Counted from the first letter of the stretch, positions 1-8,801 are shown. The stretch is DNA of 64,000 nucleotides from Nitrobacter vulgaris (GCF_031453995.1 NZ_JAVDPZ010000015.1:1-64000), one strand, 5' to 3'. Notes: generated from the sequence alone by a model not told the origin. Translations and numbers: made by a program.

Positions 1-410
1 AACAGCAGCTCACTCGCGAGAGGCCGGATACATTTACGCAAACTGCGCCCGACAGAAATCCAAATCCCTTGCAACGCCGGGGCGGACCATACATTTTTTG
101 AGGTGACATCCTTCAGGATCGCATTGTCGAGCATCTGCTCGGCCAAGAGCTTCTTCAGCCGGGCGTTCTCGTCCTCCAGCGCCTTCAGGCGACGGGCGTC
201 GGACACATCCATCCCGCCGAACTTCGCCTTGAACTTGTACAAGGTCGCAGCCGAGATGCCATGCTTGCGGCAGACCTCCGTCGTCTTCGCTCCGGCTTCC
301 TGCTCCTTCAGCATCCCGATGATCTGTTCCTCAGTGAACCGCGAGGCTCGCATCGTCCGTCTCCGTGATCGACGGACTCTACCCAATTCTGGAGGAAGTT
401 CAGGGTCTCA
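1..410 (-). mobile_element. IS3-family element remnant (orfA end)
   Basis: An ATG at 353 on the minus strand opens a frame beginning MRASRFTEEQIIGMLKEQEA, followed by a helix-turn-helix (VCRKHGISAATLYKFKAKFGG) and a leucine-zipper stretch (LKALEDENARLKKLL). This is the typical N-terminal half of IS3-family OrfA. After LKDVTSKN (about base 93) the residues no longer resemble OrfA, although the frame stays open to the window edge, so the element seems broken or rearranged there. The terminal inverted repeat is probably near 390-410. OrfB is not visible. The family is recognised from the protein pattern; the outer boundary is estimated. Confidence 0.7.
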
Positions 411-429
411 GGTCATCAGCTAGGTCACG

Positions 430-446
430 ATTAGAAAAATTCTGCT
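430..446 (+). promoter_or_regulatory. Irr-box (ICE)-like iron-regulatory site
   Basis: The sequence ATTAGAAAAATTCTGCT holds the core TTAGAA-N3-TTCT, matching 10 of the 14 defined bases of the rhizobial iron-control element TTTAGAA-N3-TTCTAAA bound by Irr. It lies about 180 bp upstream of a siderophore receptor gene. Further half-sites occur at 520-526 (TTTAGAA) and 547-553 (TTCTAAA). The match is by eye and the right arm is incomplete. Confidence 0.4.
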
Positions 447-569
447 CTCGAAAATCTTGACTGCCGACATCGTTCTCCTAATTTTTTCAAAACGAAAGGA
501 GAGAGGAGGACGGATTAGTTTTAGAAATCGTTTCGATCTAGAGCTATTCTAAATATATCCCATTTCCCA

Positions 570-603
570 CCTAATTCTGCGACTGTATGCATACGGAATT
601 AGG
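570..603. promoter_or_regulatory. Inverted repeat just upstream of the receptor start
   Basis: CCTAATTC at 570-577 is exactly complementary to GAATTAGG at 596-603. A second perfect palindrome, GTATGCATAC, lies inside at 585-594 with a different centre. The structure ends about 10 bp before the probable Shine-Dalgarno sequence of the TonB receptor at 623. It could be an operator or a 5'-leader hairpin. No known regulator consensus is recognised. Confidence 0.35.
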
Positions 604-622
604 CGACGTCTTGGGGGCATTT

Positions 623-2935
623 ATGAGCTACTGGCTCGCGCGCTTTGTTCAGCGCTCATTTCTTCTTTCAACGAGCGCCGTGGTCGCGTTTGGCGCCGGA
701 ATGTTGGCGGACAGCGGCTCCACGTTTGCACAAGAATCGCGATCGTCCGACACGACATTGCCGAAGGTGACGATTGATGCGCCAACGCAGACACAGCCCC
801 GGCGTCGTCGCGCGTCAACTGCTGCACCGAGAACTGTAAGGTCGAGCCGCCAGGTCGCTGCTTCCGCGCCCACGCCTAAACATATGCCGAGCGTGAACAG
901 CCAGGACGCTAAGACAGGGCAGTCGGGTTACATCACCCAGAGCATGACCACTGCAACGCGGACGAACACACCTCTCATCAACATCCCCCAGTCGGTCTCC
1001 GTGCTGACGAAGGAATTCATCAAGGACACAGCCATCCTGTCGATCGGCGAGGCCACGCGGTACGTGCCGGGCGTGATCTACCATCAAGGTGAAGGCCATC
1101 GAGACGATCTCGTAATCCGTGGACAGCGGACCAATGCAGATTTCTTCACAAATGGAATTCGGGACGACGTGCAGTATTTCCGCGATGTCTACAATCTCCA
1201 GCGGCTTGAGGTTCTGAAGGGCCCCAATGCTATGATCTTCGGACGTGGCGGCGGTGGCGGCGTGGTCAACAGAGTGTTGAAGGAGGCCGATGGCACGTCG
1301 GTTCGGGAGTTCACGGTCTGGGGAAATTCCTATCCGGGCGCGCGCATGACGGCCGACATCGGGCAGGCCATCAATGAGAATTGGGCGGCCCGTTTCAATG
1401 CAATGTATGAAAACACCAGCAGCTACCGAGATTTTGTCCATCTCGATCGCTGGGCAGTCAATCCGACCGTCACTTTTGCACCAAACGATACCACGACGGT
1501 CAAGCTGAGCTATGAGCATCTGCACGATAATCGGACCGTTGATCGTGGCGTCCCTTCGCAGATCCGCCCAGGCAACGCATTTCCGCGATTTCCATACGAC
1601 ACGTCGTCATCGACCTTCTTCGGCAATCCTCTTCTGAGCTATGCAATCGCTGACGTCGATATTGGTATGGCGATTATCGAGCACGATTTCGAAAACGGAT
1701 TCGCAGTCCGTAACGCTACTCAAGCGGCGAATTACAACAAGTTCTATCAGAACGTTTTTCCGGGTGGCGGCGCCAATGCGGGCGCGGTTAACCTTGCTGG
1801 TACATCCAGCAATCTTTCATCTTACAATAACGAAACGGACCGGTCCAACCTCTTCAATCGGACAGACGTAACCTACAAGTTCGATGCCGGTTGGACGCGC
1901 CACACGGTCCTGTTCGGAGGAGAGCTCGGTCGTCAGAGCGGTCTGAACTTTCGTCAAAGCGGCTTCTTCAACGGCGTGGATTCGACGATCACTATCGATC
2001 CAAGAAATCCTGTTTCCTATGTCCCCGTGACATTCAGAAACAACGGGACTACGGATGCAAACAATACCTACAACCTTAATCTTGGCGCAGCCTTCCTTCA
2101 GGATCAGATTGAAATCACCCGCTATCTGCAATTGATCGCTGGCGTGCGGTTCGATCATTTCGACCTCTCGTCACGAGATCGGCGGACCAACGTGGTGCTA
2201 GGCCGCGTTGACGATCTTGTGTCGCCGCGTGCGGGCATCGTTTACAAACCGATAGACAATCTGTCGATCTACGGCAGCTATAGTGTATCGTACCTGCCGA
2301 GCGCTGGAGACCAATTCAGCGCGCTCAGTCCCGGATTGGTGATCGCACCGCCAGAAAAATTTGTGAACACCGAGATCGGGGTCAAGTACGATATCGTGCC
2401 TCGGCTTCAGTTTGCCGCCGCTGTGTATGATCTCGATCGGACCAACCAACGTATCGCGGATCCAGTCAATATTGGGTTCTTTCTCCTCAACGGGCAGACA
2501 AAGACACGTGGCTTTGAGGCGTCCCTTGCCGGTTACATCACGGATGCTTGGCAGGTCACTGGTGGGTATTCCTATACGGATGCGCGGATTGCAAACAATC
2601 TCTCGGCAACCATTGTTGCCGGAAACCGCGTAGGGCTCGTTCCCTATAATACCTTCTCCGTCTGGAACAAATATCAGTTCGATCCCATGTGGGCCGGCGG
2701 TATAGGCGTGATCCATTATTCGAACTTCTTCGCCTCGTCCGACAACACCGTCCGCCTTCCGGAATTTACGCGCGTTGACGCCGCAGTCATCCTGACTTTG
2801 AACCCGACGTGGCGCGCTCAGCTGAACATCGAGAACTTGTTCGATCAAAAATACTTCTCGACCGCCGATGGTAACAATAACCTCATGCCCGGATCACCGC
2901 GTGTGTTCCGGCTGCAGGCCACAGCGAGGTTCTGA
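623..2935 (+). CDS. TonB-dependent siderophore receptor
   Basis: Outer-membrane receptor that imports ferric siderophores using TonB energy. The ATG at 623 is preferred over 587 because it follows a GGGGG Shine-Dalgarno (613-617) and starts directly with a signal peptide (hydrophobic LLSTSAVVAFGAGML, cleavage near FAQ). A TonB-box-like stretch (LPKVTIDAP) follows, then an Arg/Ala/Ser/Pro-rich linker. The plug domain covers about residues 114-225 (TPLINIPQSVSVLTKEF), and the 22-strand barrel ends with a terminal Phe. At about 770 residues it has normal length. The FpvA/FhuA/Fiu-type siderophore class fits, but the ligand cannot be read. An Irr-box-like site and palindromes lie upstream, and a Bfd gene follows at 3376, supporting an iron role. 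Confidence 0.93.
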   Translation: MSYWLARFVQRSFLLSTSAVVAFGAGMLADSGSTFAQESRSSDTTLPKVTIDAPTQTQPRRRRASTAAPRTVRSSRQVAASAPTPKHMPSVNSQDAKTGQSGYITQSMTTATRTNTPLINIPQSVSVLTKEFIKDTAILSIGEATRYVPGVIYHQGEGHRDDLVIRGQRTNADFFTNGIRDDVQYFRDVYNLQRLEVLKGPNAMIFGRGGGGGVVNRVLKEADGTSVREFTVWGNSYPGARMTADIGQAINENWAARFNAMYENTSSYRDFVHLDRWAVNPTVTFAPNDTTTVKLSYEHLHDNRTVDRGVPSQIRPGNAFPRFPYDTSSSTFFGNPLLSYAIADVDIGMAIIEHDFENGFAVRNATQAANYNKFYQNVFPGGGANAGAVNLAGTSSNLSSYNNETDRSNLFNRTDVTYKFDAGWTRHTVLFGGELGRQSGLNFRQSGFFNGVDSTITIDPRNPVSYVPVTFRNNGTTDANNTYNLNLGAAFLQDQIEITRYLQLIAGVRFDHFDLSSRDRRTNVVLGRVDDLVSPRAGIVYKPIDNLSIYGSYSVSYLPSAGDQFSALSPGLVIAPPEKFVNTEIGVKYDIVPRLQFAAAVYDLDRTNQRIADPVNIGFFLLNGQTKTRGFEASLAGYITDAWQVTGGYSYTDARIANNLSATIVAGNRVGLVPYNTFSVWNKYQFDPMWAGGIGVIHYSNFFASSDNTVRLPEFTRVDAAVILTLNPTWRAQLNIENLFDQKYFSTADGNNNLMPGSPRVFRLQATARF

Positions 2936-3375
2936 AGCACAAAGTCACCAATCTGAATGTGACGGCGAGCCGATATAATTATCGGCACGGCGGAGACCAG
3001 ACGCAATTCTCTGCCACTCTCCGAGGTCCGAAAGCCCTTCCTTGATACAGAAGCGCATTTGAGGTCAAGCGTGTTTGACTCAACGCTAACCCCACAAGGT
3101 GACGAGAATATCATCCAATATCATCCAATATCATCCTCTATATTCTGTGGCGCAGTCATCATCGCGCATCACCACCAGCCCGCACTCTCACAGTTGCTAT
3201 TAGCGCATGGAAAAAGGCAGGCGGTCTCTAGCACAGAGCCGGTCATCTGCTCGGCCGGAAAGTCGTCACTTGAGATTCCACAGTTTGGAATTGCTCGAAA
3301 CAACCGGTTTTCGCTTGCGTTTCACAGGGCCTAACAATATCCAATCGTAGTCGTTATCGTAACGGGTCCCGTTTG
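2936..3375. other. Intergenic region between receptor and bfd
   Basis: No convincing gene is seen in these 440 bases. The region holds a small tandem repeat (3107-3136). The TA-rich sequence just before 3376 may contain the bfd promoter, but no clear -35/-10 pair is seen. Confidence 0.5.
3107..3136. repeat. Three tandem copies of a 10-bp unit
   Basis: The unit AATATCATCC is repeated three times without interruption, then decays into a related CTAT end. No function is suggested. It is too short and spacerless for a CRISPR. Confidence 0.8.
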
Positions 3376-3588
3376 ATGATCGTTTGTTCCTGTAACGTAT
3401 TGACCGATCACGACGTTCGCGCTGCCGTCACTGCAACAAATGTTTTGCCGCGCTCCGCGAAGCAGGTTTACGGATGCCTGGGATGCAGCGCTGAATGCGG
3501 CCGATGTGCCCGGACCATCAAGACGATTATCAGGGAAGCGCTCGGCGCGTGTGCGCGGGAATGCTGCGCCGGCTGTCCCGCTCCCTAA
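3376..3588 (+). CDS. bfd: Bacterioferritin-associated ferredoxin (Bfd-like, [2Fe-2S])
   Basis: A 70-residue protein with the Bfd cysteine pattern: C4-x-C6 near the N-terminus and C41-x2-C44 in the segment ECGRC, matching the E. coli Bfd order. Further cysteines lie at 34 and 37 and near the C-terminus. In known systems Bfd delivers electrons to bacterioferritin to release stored iron. No bfr gene is adjacent; the neighbour is a siderophore receptor, an iron context often seen in rhizobia. The start is ATG at 3376; TTG at 3373 is in frame but less likely. Confidence 0.88.
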   Translation: MIVCSCNVLTDHDVRAAVTATNVLPRSAKQVYGCLGCSAECGRCARTIKTIIREALGACARECCAGCPAP

Positions 3589-3645
3589 TCCACGCAATCC
3601 AGCAGATCCAATCCGAAATCACATGTGACCGCCCATGGCGCTTCG

Positions 3646-4146
3646 TTACCGCTTCGGCGCCCTGCATCCTGCGGCTTCCGCCTCTTCCTCCGAGCAGAAC
3701 CCGGGCCGATCCGGCTTATCCATCTTCATTTTCGCGTACCAGCGATCACCGGTCCGGTGATAGATACACTCGCCGTTGTGCACGCCAGCCTTGATGGTGC
3801 AGTCAGGATCCGGAGCTTCCAGTGAAGATACCCCGTCCAGCAAGAGCTTTTGAGCAGTCACGGGGACTAAGATGGATCCGAGAATGACGGTCTGTTTATT
3901 CCGTGATCGCCAATCCCAAGGGGCGATAAACGCGCCTGACCAAAATCCGGTATGTAAAACACGGGCCCACTTTTCATCGAAGCCGTAGCGATCGGAATAC
4001 TTCACGAACGCTAGCGCCCATCCACGCTCGATGCTCCGAAGTATGCAGACGAAAGCAGCTGGAATTGGTCTGATCCGACCCGCACCAGAGCAGTCGACGA
4101 TTATTATACCGGACTGACATAACTCATCTGTTACGGGGCCCTCGAG
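3646..4146 (-). pseudogene. Staphylococcal-nuclease-like protein, 5'-truncated remnant
   Basis: The minus-strand frame encodes a C-terminal segment typical of Bradyrhizobiaceae thermonuclease (SNase)-like proteins: RGWALAFVKYSDRYGFDEKWAR, then WSGAFIAPWDWRSRNK, then a cysteine-containing tail (DCTIKAG...GECIYH...WYAKMKMD...GFCSEEEAEAAGC). The frame is open up to a TGA at 4147-4149, but there is no plausible start, and residues upstream of RGWALAF do not resemble the SNase catalytic core. The N-terminal catalytic half is therefore missing. A GTG at 4005 could allow a 119-residue product, but it would lack the nuclease active site. Confidence 0.65.
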
Positions 4147-4230
4147 TCATCGTTCCAGAAGCTCATTGCATTGCAATTCATCGATCGCGCTCTTACACCT
4201 GATACAGCGCAATGGCGAAAGGCTTGCAGC

Positions 4231-4695
4231 ATGAGCACGGTAGAGAGCATCTGCGCCGATCTCGGAATAACGATCGCCCAATGTCATGAGCCGACCGGTC
4301 CATTGCGCACCAAGGCTGGCCAGACGCTTCGCCGAATGATCCTCGAGCACGGCGAAGGACATGTCATCATCACACTGCGCACCATTGTGGAATCGGCTGG
4401 GAATGAACGCGCGCTGACGGCGGCCGGAATTCAGGGCGTCAGTGATATTATCCTTGCGCATCCCTCTTGGTCTGACCGCGGACTGGCCTGGATCGAAGCA
4501 TTCGACAATATCGATTTGATCGAGCTCGCCAACATGGCGAAGGCAAACCGAGGGGCCGTCCCTAAACGTGAGGCGATGGCGGCGATGCTGTACGAGCGCT
4601 TGGCGCCGATTTTTGATCCGCCCTCGAAGCCCCGCAAGCACATCAGAACGACGCCACGACAGGCGCATCCGGAGCCGTCGATTATTGGAACGTGA
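4231..4695 (+). CDS. Hypothetical protein conserved in Bradyrhizobiaceae
   Basis: A soluble, alpha-helical protein of about 154 residues starting MSTVESICADLGI if translated from 4231. An upstream in-frame ATG at 4171 would add 20 residues that look unlike the rest. Recognisable phrases such as CHEPTGPLRTKAGQTLRR and HGEGHVIITLRTIVE resemble an uncharacterised family in this group. No catalytic motif, signal peptide or membrane segment is seen. The basic proline-rich tail (PPSKPRKHIRTTPRQ) might contact nucleic acid, but this is speculation. Confidence 0.6.
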   Translation: MSTVESICADLGITIAQCHEPTGPLRTKAGQTLRRMILEHGEGHVIITLRTIVESAGNERALTAAGIQGVSDIILAHPSWSDRGLAWIEAFDNIDLIELANMAKANRGAVPKREAMAAMLYERLAPIFDPPSKPRKHIRTTPRQAHPEPSIIGT

Positions 4696-4699
4696 GAAG

Positions 4700-4996
4700 C
4701 TAGTCCCTCGGGCTTCGATTGGTGGGCCTGAGTGACAATCCTTCGCTGTGCACCTTCCAACGGACCGATGCCTCGGTTCTCTTGAGCTTCATCGCGATCA
4801 AACGGGTCGGGGTGTTTTGTTTAATGAGGGTTTTGAGCTGCTTAAGATCGTCCTTCGACCAGGGCCGAGGACTTGAGCGGCCGTCGCTCTTTTTGGCACT
4901 GCCTTTTTTCGTCCCCACGGTAGCGGTTTTCTTCGCCGTCTTTTTTACGGGCTTCTTCGACGCCTTCGTCGTCGACTTCTTTGCCTTTTTGGCCAT
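4700..4996 (-). CDS. Lysine-rich histone-H1-like/Myb-like small protein
   Basis: A 98-residue protein starting at ATG 4996 after an AGGAG Shine-Dalgarno. The longer frame up to 5074 has an unlikely N-terminus. Residues 1-40 are a histone-H1-like basic tail (repeated AKK, TKK, KKT). The C-terminal half has a Myb/SANT-like pattern (RPWSKDDLKQLKTLI...TPTRLIAMKLKRTEASVRWK), suggesting helix-turn-helix DNA binding. It ends close to, and convergent with, the gene at 4231-4695. A role as a nucleoid-associated protein is inferred. Confidence 0.75.
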   Translation of the reverse strand: MAKKAKKSTTKASKKPVKKTAKKTATVGTKKGSAKKSDGRSSPRPWSKDDLKQLKTLIKQNTPTRLIAMKLKRTEASVRWKVHSEGLSLRPTNRSPRD

Positions 4997-5216
4997 GGTC
5001 ACTCCTGAGATTTGATGACCCCGTTTAAGTGATTCGCGAGACAGGCGCGAAGCCATCGTCGCGCCGACGGTCACCGGCTCAGGCGGCGAACGCTCCGAAC
5101 ATTCATTCCGGTAGCGACTGTCCGACGTCGACCTCCCTCACCAGGGCGGCACGATGGAACGAACGTGTTACCTGGTGGTTGAGGAATTCCTCGCAGCGGC
5201 CGAACGGAGCGTCACA

Positions 5217-5621
5217 ATGAGCATATTTGGAAAGATCATGGGCGCCATCTTCGGCAGCCACGCTGAAGCTGCGACACCGACATCAAAACCCGAGACAGGC
5301 GGCGGGTCTGCTGCGACCCCGGCCACCTCTACCTCAAATGGAACGGCCGCCGGCAGCTCTGTTGACGTTGCAGCCATTCTCGACAAGGCTGTAGCGAAGA
5401 AAAACGAACAGCTGGCCTGGCGGACTTCGATCGTTGATCTCATGAAGGCTCTCGACGTCGACTCCAGCCTAGAATCTCGCAAGGAGCTGGCGAAGGATCT
5501 GGGCTTTCCCGGCGACATGAATGACTCCGCGACGATGAACATTTGGCTGCATAAGCAAATGATGGCACAGCTGGCAGCTAACGGCGGCAAATTACCGTCT
5601 GATCTCACCCGCGCAGCTTAG
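5217..5621 (+). CDS. DUF3597 domain protein, intact copy
   Basis: 134 residues from ATG 5217 (MSIFGKIMGAIFG). An upstream in-frame start at 5154 gives an uncharacteristic extension. It has an N-terminal amphipathic segment, an Ala/Thr/Ser/Gly-rich low-complexity linker, and a conserved C-terminal domain (VDVAAILDKAVAKK...WRTSIVDLMKALDVDSSL...ELAKDLGFPGDM...MNIWLHKQMM). The C-terminal half resembles LysM-neighbour/peptidoglycan-associated DUF3597 proteins; function is unknown. A cold-shock gene begins 43 bases downstream. A close paralogue at 52512 is broken by an amber codon. Confidence 0.85.
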   Translation: MSIFGKIMGAIFGSHAEAATPTSKPETGGGSAATPATSTSNGTAAGSSVDVAAILDKAVAKKNEQLAWRTSIVDLMKALDVDSSLESRKELAKDLGFPGDMNDSATMNIWLHKQMMAQLAANGGKLPSDLTRAA

Positions 5622-5664
5622 CAGGAGGTTCGCTTCGTTATTCATGCCAACAGGAGTTCGACAA

Positions 5665-5868
5665 GTGGCGATTGGTACTGTGAAGTGGTTCAACGGGCAG
5701 AAGGGCTATGGATTCATCGCGCCCGAGACCGGCGGCAAGGATGTCTTCGTTCACATCTCGGCCGTGGAGAAGGCAGGCCTTAACTCGCTCAACGAAGGAG
5801 ACAAGGTGAGCTACGAGGTCGTCATGAACCGCGGGAAAGAGAGCGCGGAGAACCTTCGGGTCGGTTGA
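5665..5868 (+). CDS. Cold-shock protein, CspA family
   Basis: A single CSD/OB-fold RNA chaperone. The RNP1-like motif KGYGFIAPE and RNP2-like motif VFVHISAVE are present. I place the start at GTG 5665: it gives MAIGTVKWFNGQ, the canonical 67-residue family length, and follows an AGGAG at 5652-5656 with 8-base spacing. The in-frame ATG at 5644 adds seven atypical residues and lacks a comparable ribosome site. It may share a transcript with the DUF3597 gene just upstream. Confidence 0.9.
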   Translation: MAIGTVKWFNGQKGYGFIAPETGGKDVFVHISAVEKAGLNSLNEGDKVSYEVVMNRGKESAENLRVG

Positions 5869-6098
5869 TCATTTGATTTTTGTGAGCTGAGCCGGATGTA
5901 CGCTGGCTCGCGATGTGAATGGCCCTGAGCAATGCTCCGGGCTATTTGCATTTGGGGATTTTCGGCGTTTTCGTTGAGGGTCGGCGCCCCTAATCCGGTA
6001 CCCTCACTTCCTTCTCTGGGCAGAATTATCTGAGCCCTATCGTGACCGGGTGCGGTACGCGCGCGGAAGACGTTACCCTTTAACCGAGGTCGTGAGCC

Positions 6099-8021
6099 AT
6101 GCCGAAGTCGCAGATTGTTGATGTTGTCGCGGAGACCGGACATGCAATTGAGCCTCCGCCTCCGGAAATTTTGGAACCGGAGGCGGGTCTCTCGCCGGAA
6201 GAGATTGAGCAGGCACGCAGGGACTATTTGCTCACGCGATTCTGGATCAGCGCCAAAGGATTTTGGGGTGTCAACGGCGGCAAACTGGCGTGGGTGTTGT
6301 CTCTCGGCCTGATCGCCATGATTGTTACCAACGTCGCGTTTCAATACGCCATCAATGTCTGGAACCGCGCGATTTTTGACGCCATCGAGAAACGTGACTC
6401 CGCTACGGTTTTCTATTTGACGGGGGTGTTCTTCCCGCTCGCGATCGGTAGCGTGGCGCTCGGCGTTTTTCAGGTGTTCGCACGCATGGGCATCCAGCGC
6501 CGCTGGCGCGCGTGGCTGACCGATTCAGTGGTGTCGCGGTGGCTAACCAACGGCCGCTACTATCAACTCAATCTTGTCAGCGGCGATCACGAAAACCCGG
6601 AATACCGCATCGCCGAGGATCTGCGAGTCGCCACCGACGCGCCGGTGGATTTCGCCTCTGGCGTGATATCCGCGTTCCTCTCGGCTGCAACCTTTATTGT
6701 CGTGCTCTGGACCATCGGTGGCGCTCTAACCCTGACAGTTGGCGGGTCGACATTTACCGTGCCCGGCTTCCTGGTGGTGGCGGCGGTGATCTATGCCGGA
6801 GTTACCAGCAGTTCGATGGTCTACATCGGACGTCACTTCGTCGCGGTTTCGGAGAGTAAAAACCAGGCCGAAGCCGAATATCGCTACGCGTTGACGCGCG
6901 TTCGCGAGAACGGTGAAAGCATTGCCCTGTTGGGAGGTGAGGAGGAAGAGCGCCACGGAATCGACAAAACGTTCGCCAGCGTGATCAAGCAATGGGCCCT
7001 TCTCTGCGGTCAGCACATGCGCACCACCATCGTATCGCAGGGATCGAGCCTGATTGCTCCGGTCATCCCGCTTTTGCTATGCGCGCCGAAATTCCTCGAT
7101 GGCAGCATGACGTTGGGACAAGTGATGCAGGCGGCATCAGCCTTCACCATTGTGCAGAGCGCGTTCGGCTGGCTTGTCGACAATTATCCTCGTCTGGCTG
7201 ACTGGAATGCCTGCGCGCGGCGAATTGCGTCGCTCATGATGTCGATCGACGGGCTGGATCGGGCCGAGCGTGGCGACGGGATAGGTCGCATACAGCGCGG
7301 CGAGACCGAGGGCGATGCGATGCTCAGCCTCAACGACTTGTCCGTGACGCTCGACGACGGCACCGCCGTGGTGGGAGAAGCGGAGGTGATCATCGAGGCC
7401 GGCGAGCGCGTGCTGGTGGCGGGCGAATCAGGGACCGGAAAAAGCACGCTGGTGCGTGCTATCGCTGGTCTGTGGCCATGGGGTGGTGGCAGCGTCAGCT
7501 TCCATACCGACCGCCGGTTGTTCATGCTCCCGCAAAAGCCGTACGTGCCCTTTGGCACGTTACGTCGCGCTGCAGCCTACCCCGCGGCCGCGGAAGACTG
7601 GACTCTCGAGCAAATTGGCACTGCTCTGGACAAAGTAGGACTTGCTCACCTAAAGGGTCGACTTGAGGAAGAGGCGCCCTGGGACCAAACGCTGTCGGGG
7701 GGCGAAAAGCAGCGGCTCGCCTTCGCCCGGCTGTTTTTGCATAACCCCGATATTGTCGTGCTGGACGAAGCAACATCTGCGCTCGACGCAAAGAGCCAGG
7801 ACAAGATGATGGAGCTCCTCAATAAGGAGCTCCCTAATGCTACAGTCGTCAGCGTGGCGCATCGCGTCGAACTCGAAGCCTTTCATACTCGAAAGGTCGT
7901 TCTGGTGCGCCGCAAGGGTGGCGCGAAGCTAGTCAGCGATATCAATCTCATTCCACATAAGGGAAAACGCCGCTTGATGGGTCGTTTCCTGCGCCAGCGC
8001 CACCGCAAGGCATCTCGTTGA
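6099..8021 (+). CDS. ABC transporter, SbmA/BacA-like membrane domain fused to ATPase (YddA type)
   Basis: A half-transporter of 640 residues. The N-terminal ABC_membrane_2 domain (about 50-330) contains several membrane helices and the phrase YRIAEDLRVATDAPVDFA typical of the SbmA/BacA-YddA family. The ATPase has Walker A GESGTGKST (about 443), signature LSGGEKQR (about 531) and Walker B VVLDEATSALD. Relatives import peptides or cobalamin-like substrates; the substrate here is unknown. The tail is unusually basic (RLMGRFLRQRHRK). It is monocistronic as far as can be seen. Confidence 0.9.
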   Translation: MPKSQIVDVVAETGHAIEPPPPEILEPEAGLSPEEIEQARRDYLLTRFWISAKGFWGVNGGKLAWVLSLGLIAMIVTNVAFQYAINVWNRAIFDAIEKRDSATVFYLTGVFFPLAIGSVALGVFQVFARMGIQRRWRAWLTDSVVSRWLTNGRYYQLNLVSGDHENPEYRIAEDLRVATDAPVDFASGVISAFLSAATFIVVLWTIGGALTLTVGGSTFTVPGFLVVAAVIYAGVTSSSMVYIGRHFVAVSESKNQAEAEYRYALTRVRENGESIALLGGEEEERHGIDKTFASVIKQWALLCGQHMRTTIVSQGSSLIAPVIPLLLCAPKFLDGSMTLGQVMQAASAFTIVQSAFGWLVDNYPRLADWNACARRIASLMMSIDGLDRAERGDGIGRIQRGETEGDAMLSLNDLSVTLDDGTAVVGEAEVIIEAGERVLVAGESGTGKSTLVRAIAGLWPWGGGSVSFHTDRRLFMLPQKPYVPFGTLRRAAAYPAAAEDWTLEQIGTALDKVGLAHLKGRLEEEAPWDQTLSGGEKQRLAFARLFLHNPDIVVLDEATSALDAKSQDKMMELLNKELPNATVVSVAHRVELEAFHTRKVVLVRRKGGAKLVSDINLIPHKGKRRLMGRFLRQRHRKASR

Positions 8022-8458
8022 AATGATGCACGGCGACGTGCGTCCATCGCACCAAATCGTCCCGTAACAGAGTGGCCTGGAAACGCGCGAGCCCAAGCGA
8101 GGGGCACTGGCCTGGTGGGTACACGGGTAAAGGGTGCAGTCCCGTCCATGAACCAATGGCTGGGCTCCACATCCGTTCGGGCAATGCCGGTCACAAACTT
8201 TGCCGAGTGAAATGTAAAACGGCCCGCCGGCATTGGGCACAGCGCGCTAAAGGTCCGCGCTTGCCGAGTGAGCCACTTACTCAAATGCCATTCACCGACA
8301 TTTGGGATAGGTTCCAGGCGGAGCCGCGGATAAAGGATTCGCGGTTGCTGAGTTCCAAGCTCATAATTCCGCCAGCACTGAGCGGATCGCGGCTTCTTTC
8401 GGTGATGAGAACGCCTGATTGCGCTGCCGCCCTTCCTCTCACGGATAGGAGCAGCGAT
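8022..8458. other. Non-coding or unrecognised region
   Basis: Frames are open on both strands because of GC bias, but none gives a recognisable protein. I see no RNA gene, clear terminator or repeat. Confidence 0.4.
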
Positions 8459-8677
8459 ATGACCCCGCGTAAACAGACCACATCGCTCCAGGACCGCCTT
8501 TCGGTATTCGTCGCGGAGTCGCGCGCCGAGGCGGCCCGCACGCCGACCAGGGCGGATCCTTTCCCACTGCTCAAGAAGGTTCGGCAGGCCGAGAAGGCCG
8601 CAAACATTGAGAGATGGGCGAATTCGCCGGAATTGCAGCCGCCGAATAGCTGCGACGTTATAACGAGGCTGCTGTAG
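8459..8677 (+). CDS. Small conserved hypothetical protein (72 aa)
   Basis: The ATG at 8459 follows an AGGAG (8447-8451) at good spacing. The product MTPRKQTTSLQDRLSVF... ends with DPFPLLKKVRQAEKAANIERWANSPELQPP, a pattern repeatedly seen in short Bradyrhizobiaceae proteins. It is hydrophilic and helical with no catalytic motif. A longer upstream frame exists but lacks the family pattern. Confidence 0.65.
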   Translation: MTPRKQTTSLQDRLSVFVAESRAEAARTPTRADPFPLLKKVRQAEKAANIERWANSPELQPPNSCDVITRLL

Positions 8678-8708
8678 CAACTAACGCGTCGCGCCCGCGT
8701 TGGCGCGC

Positions 8709-8801
8709 ATGCCTCAACTTTTCATCTTTGCAATCGTGGCCGGCCTGCTCGTGCTCATCGCGTTATTACTTTGGGTTTTCTTCTTCCCAGTGGCGGTTTG
8801 A
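8709..8801 (+). CDS. Possible 30-aa single-helix membrane microprotein
   Basis: ATG at 8709 gives a 30-residue peptide that is almost one continuous hydrophobic helix (LFIFAIVAGLLVLIALLLW). It lies 31 bases after the preceding small gene. No strong Shine-Dalgarno is seen (GGCGCGC), so this is a candidate only. Confidence 0.3.
   Translation: MPQLFIFAIVAGLLVLIALLLWVFFFPVAV

Noticed and set aside
815..1525. Long minus-strand frame antisense to the TonB receptor (236 codons)
   Set aside because: No family resemblance; it is a GC-bias shadow of a clearly coding plus-strand gene.
3107..3136. Possible CRISPR-like repeat
   Set aside because: Three adjoining 10-bp copies without spacers and no cas genes in the window.
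5869..5960. Possible terminator after the cold-shock gene
   Set aside because: The GCCCTGAGC/GCTCCGGGC hairpin has a mismatch and only three Ts follow; too weak to call.
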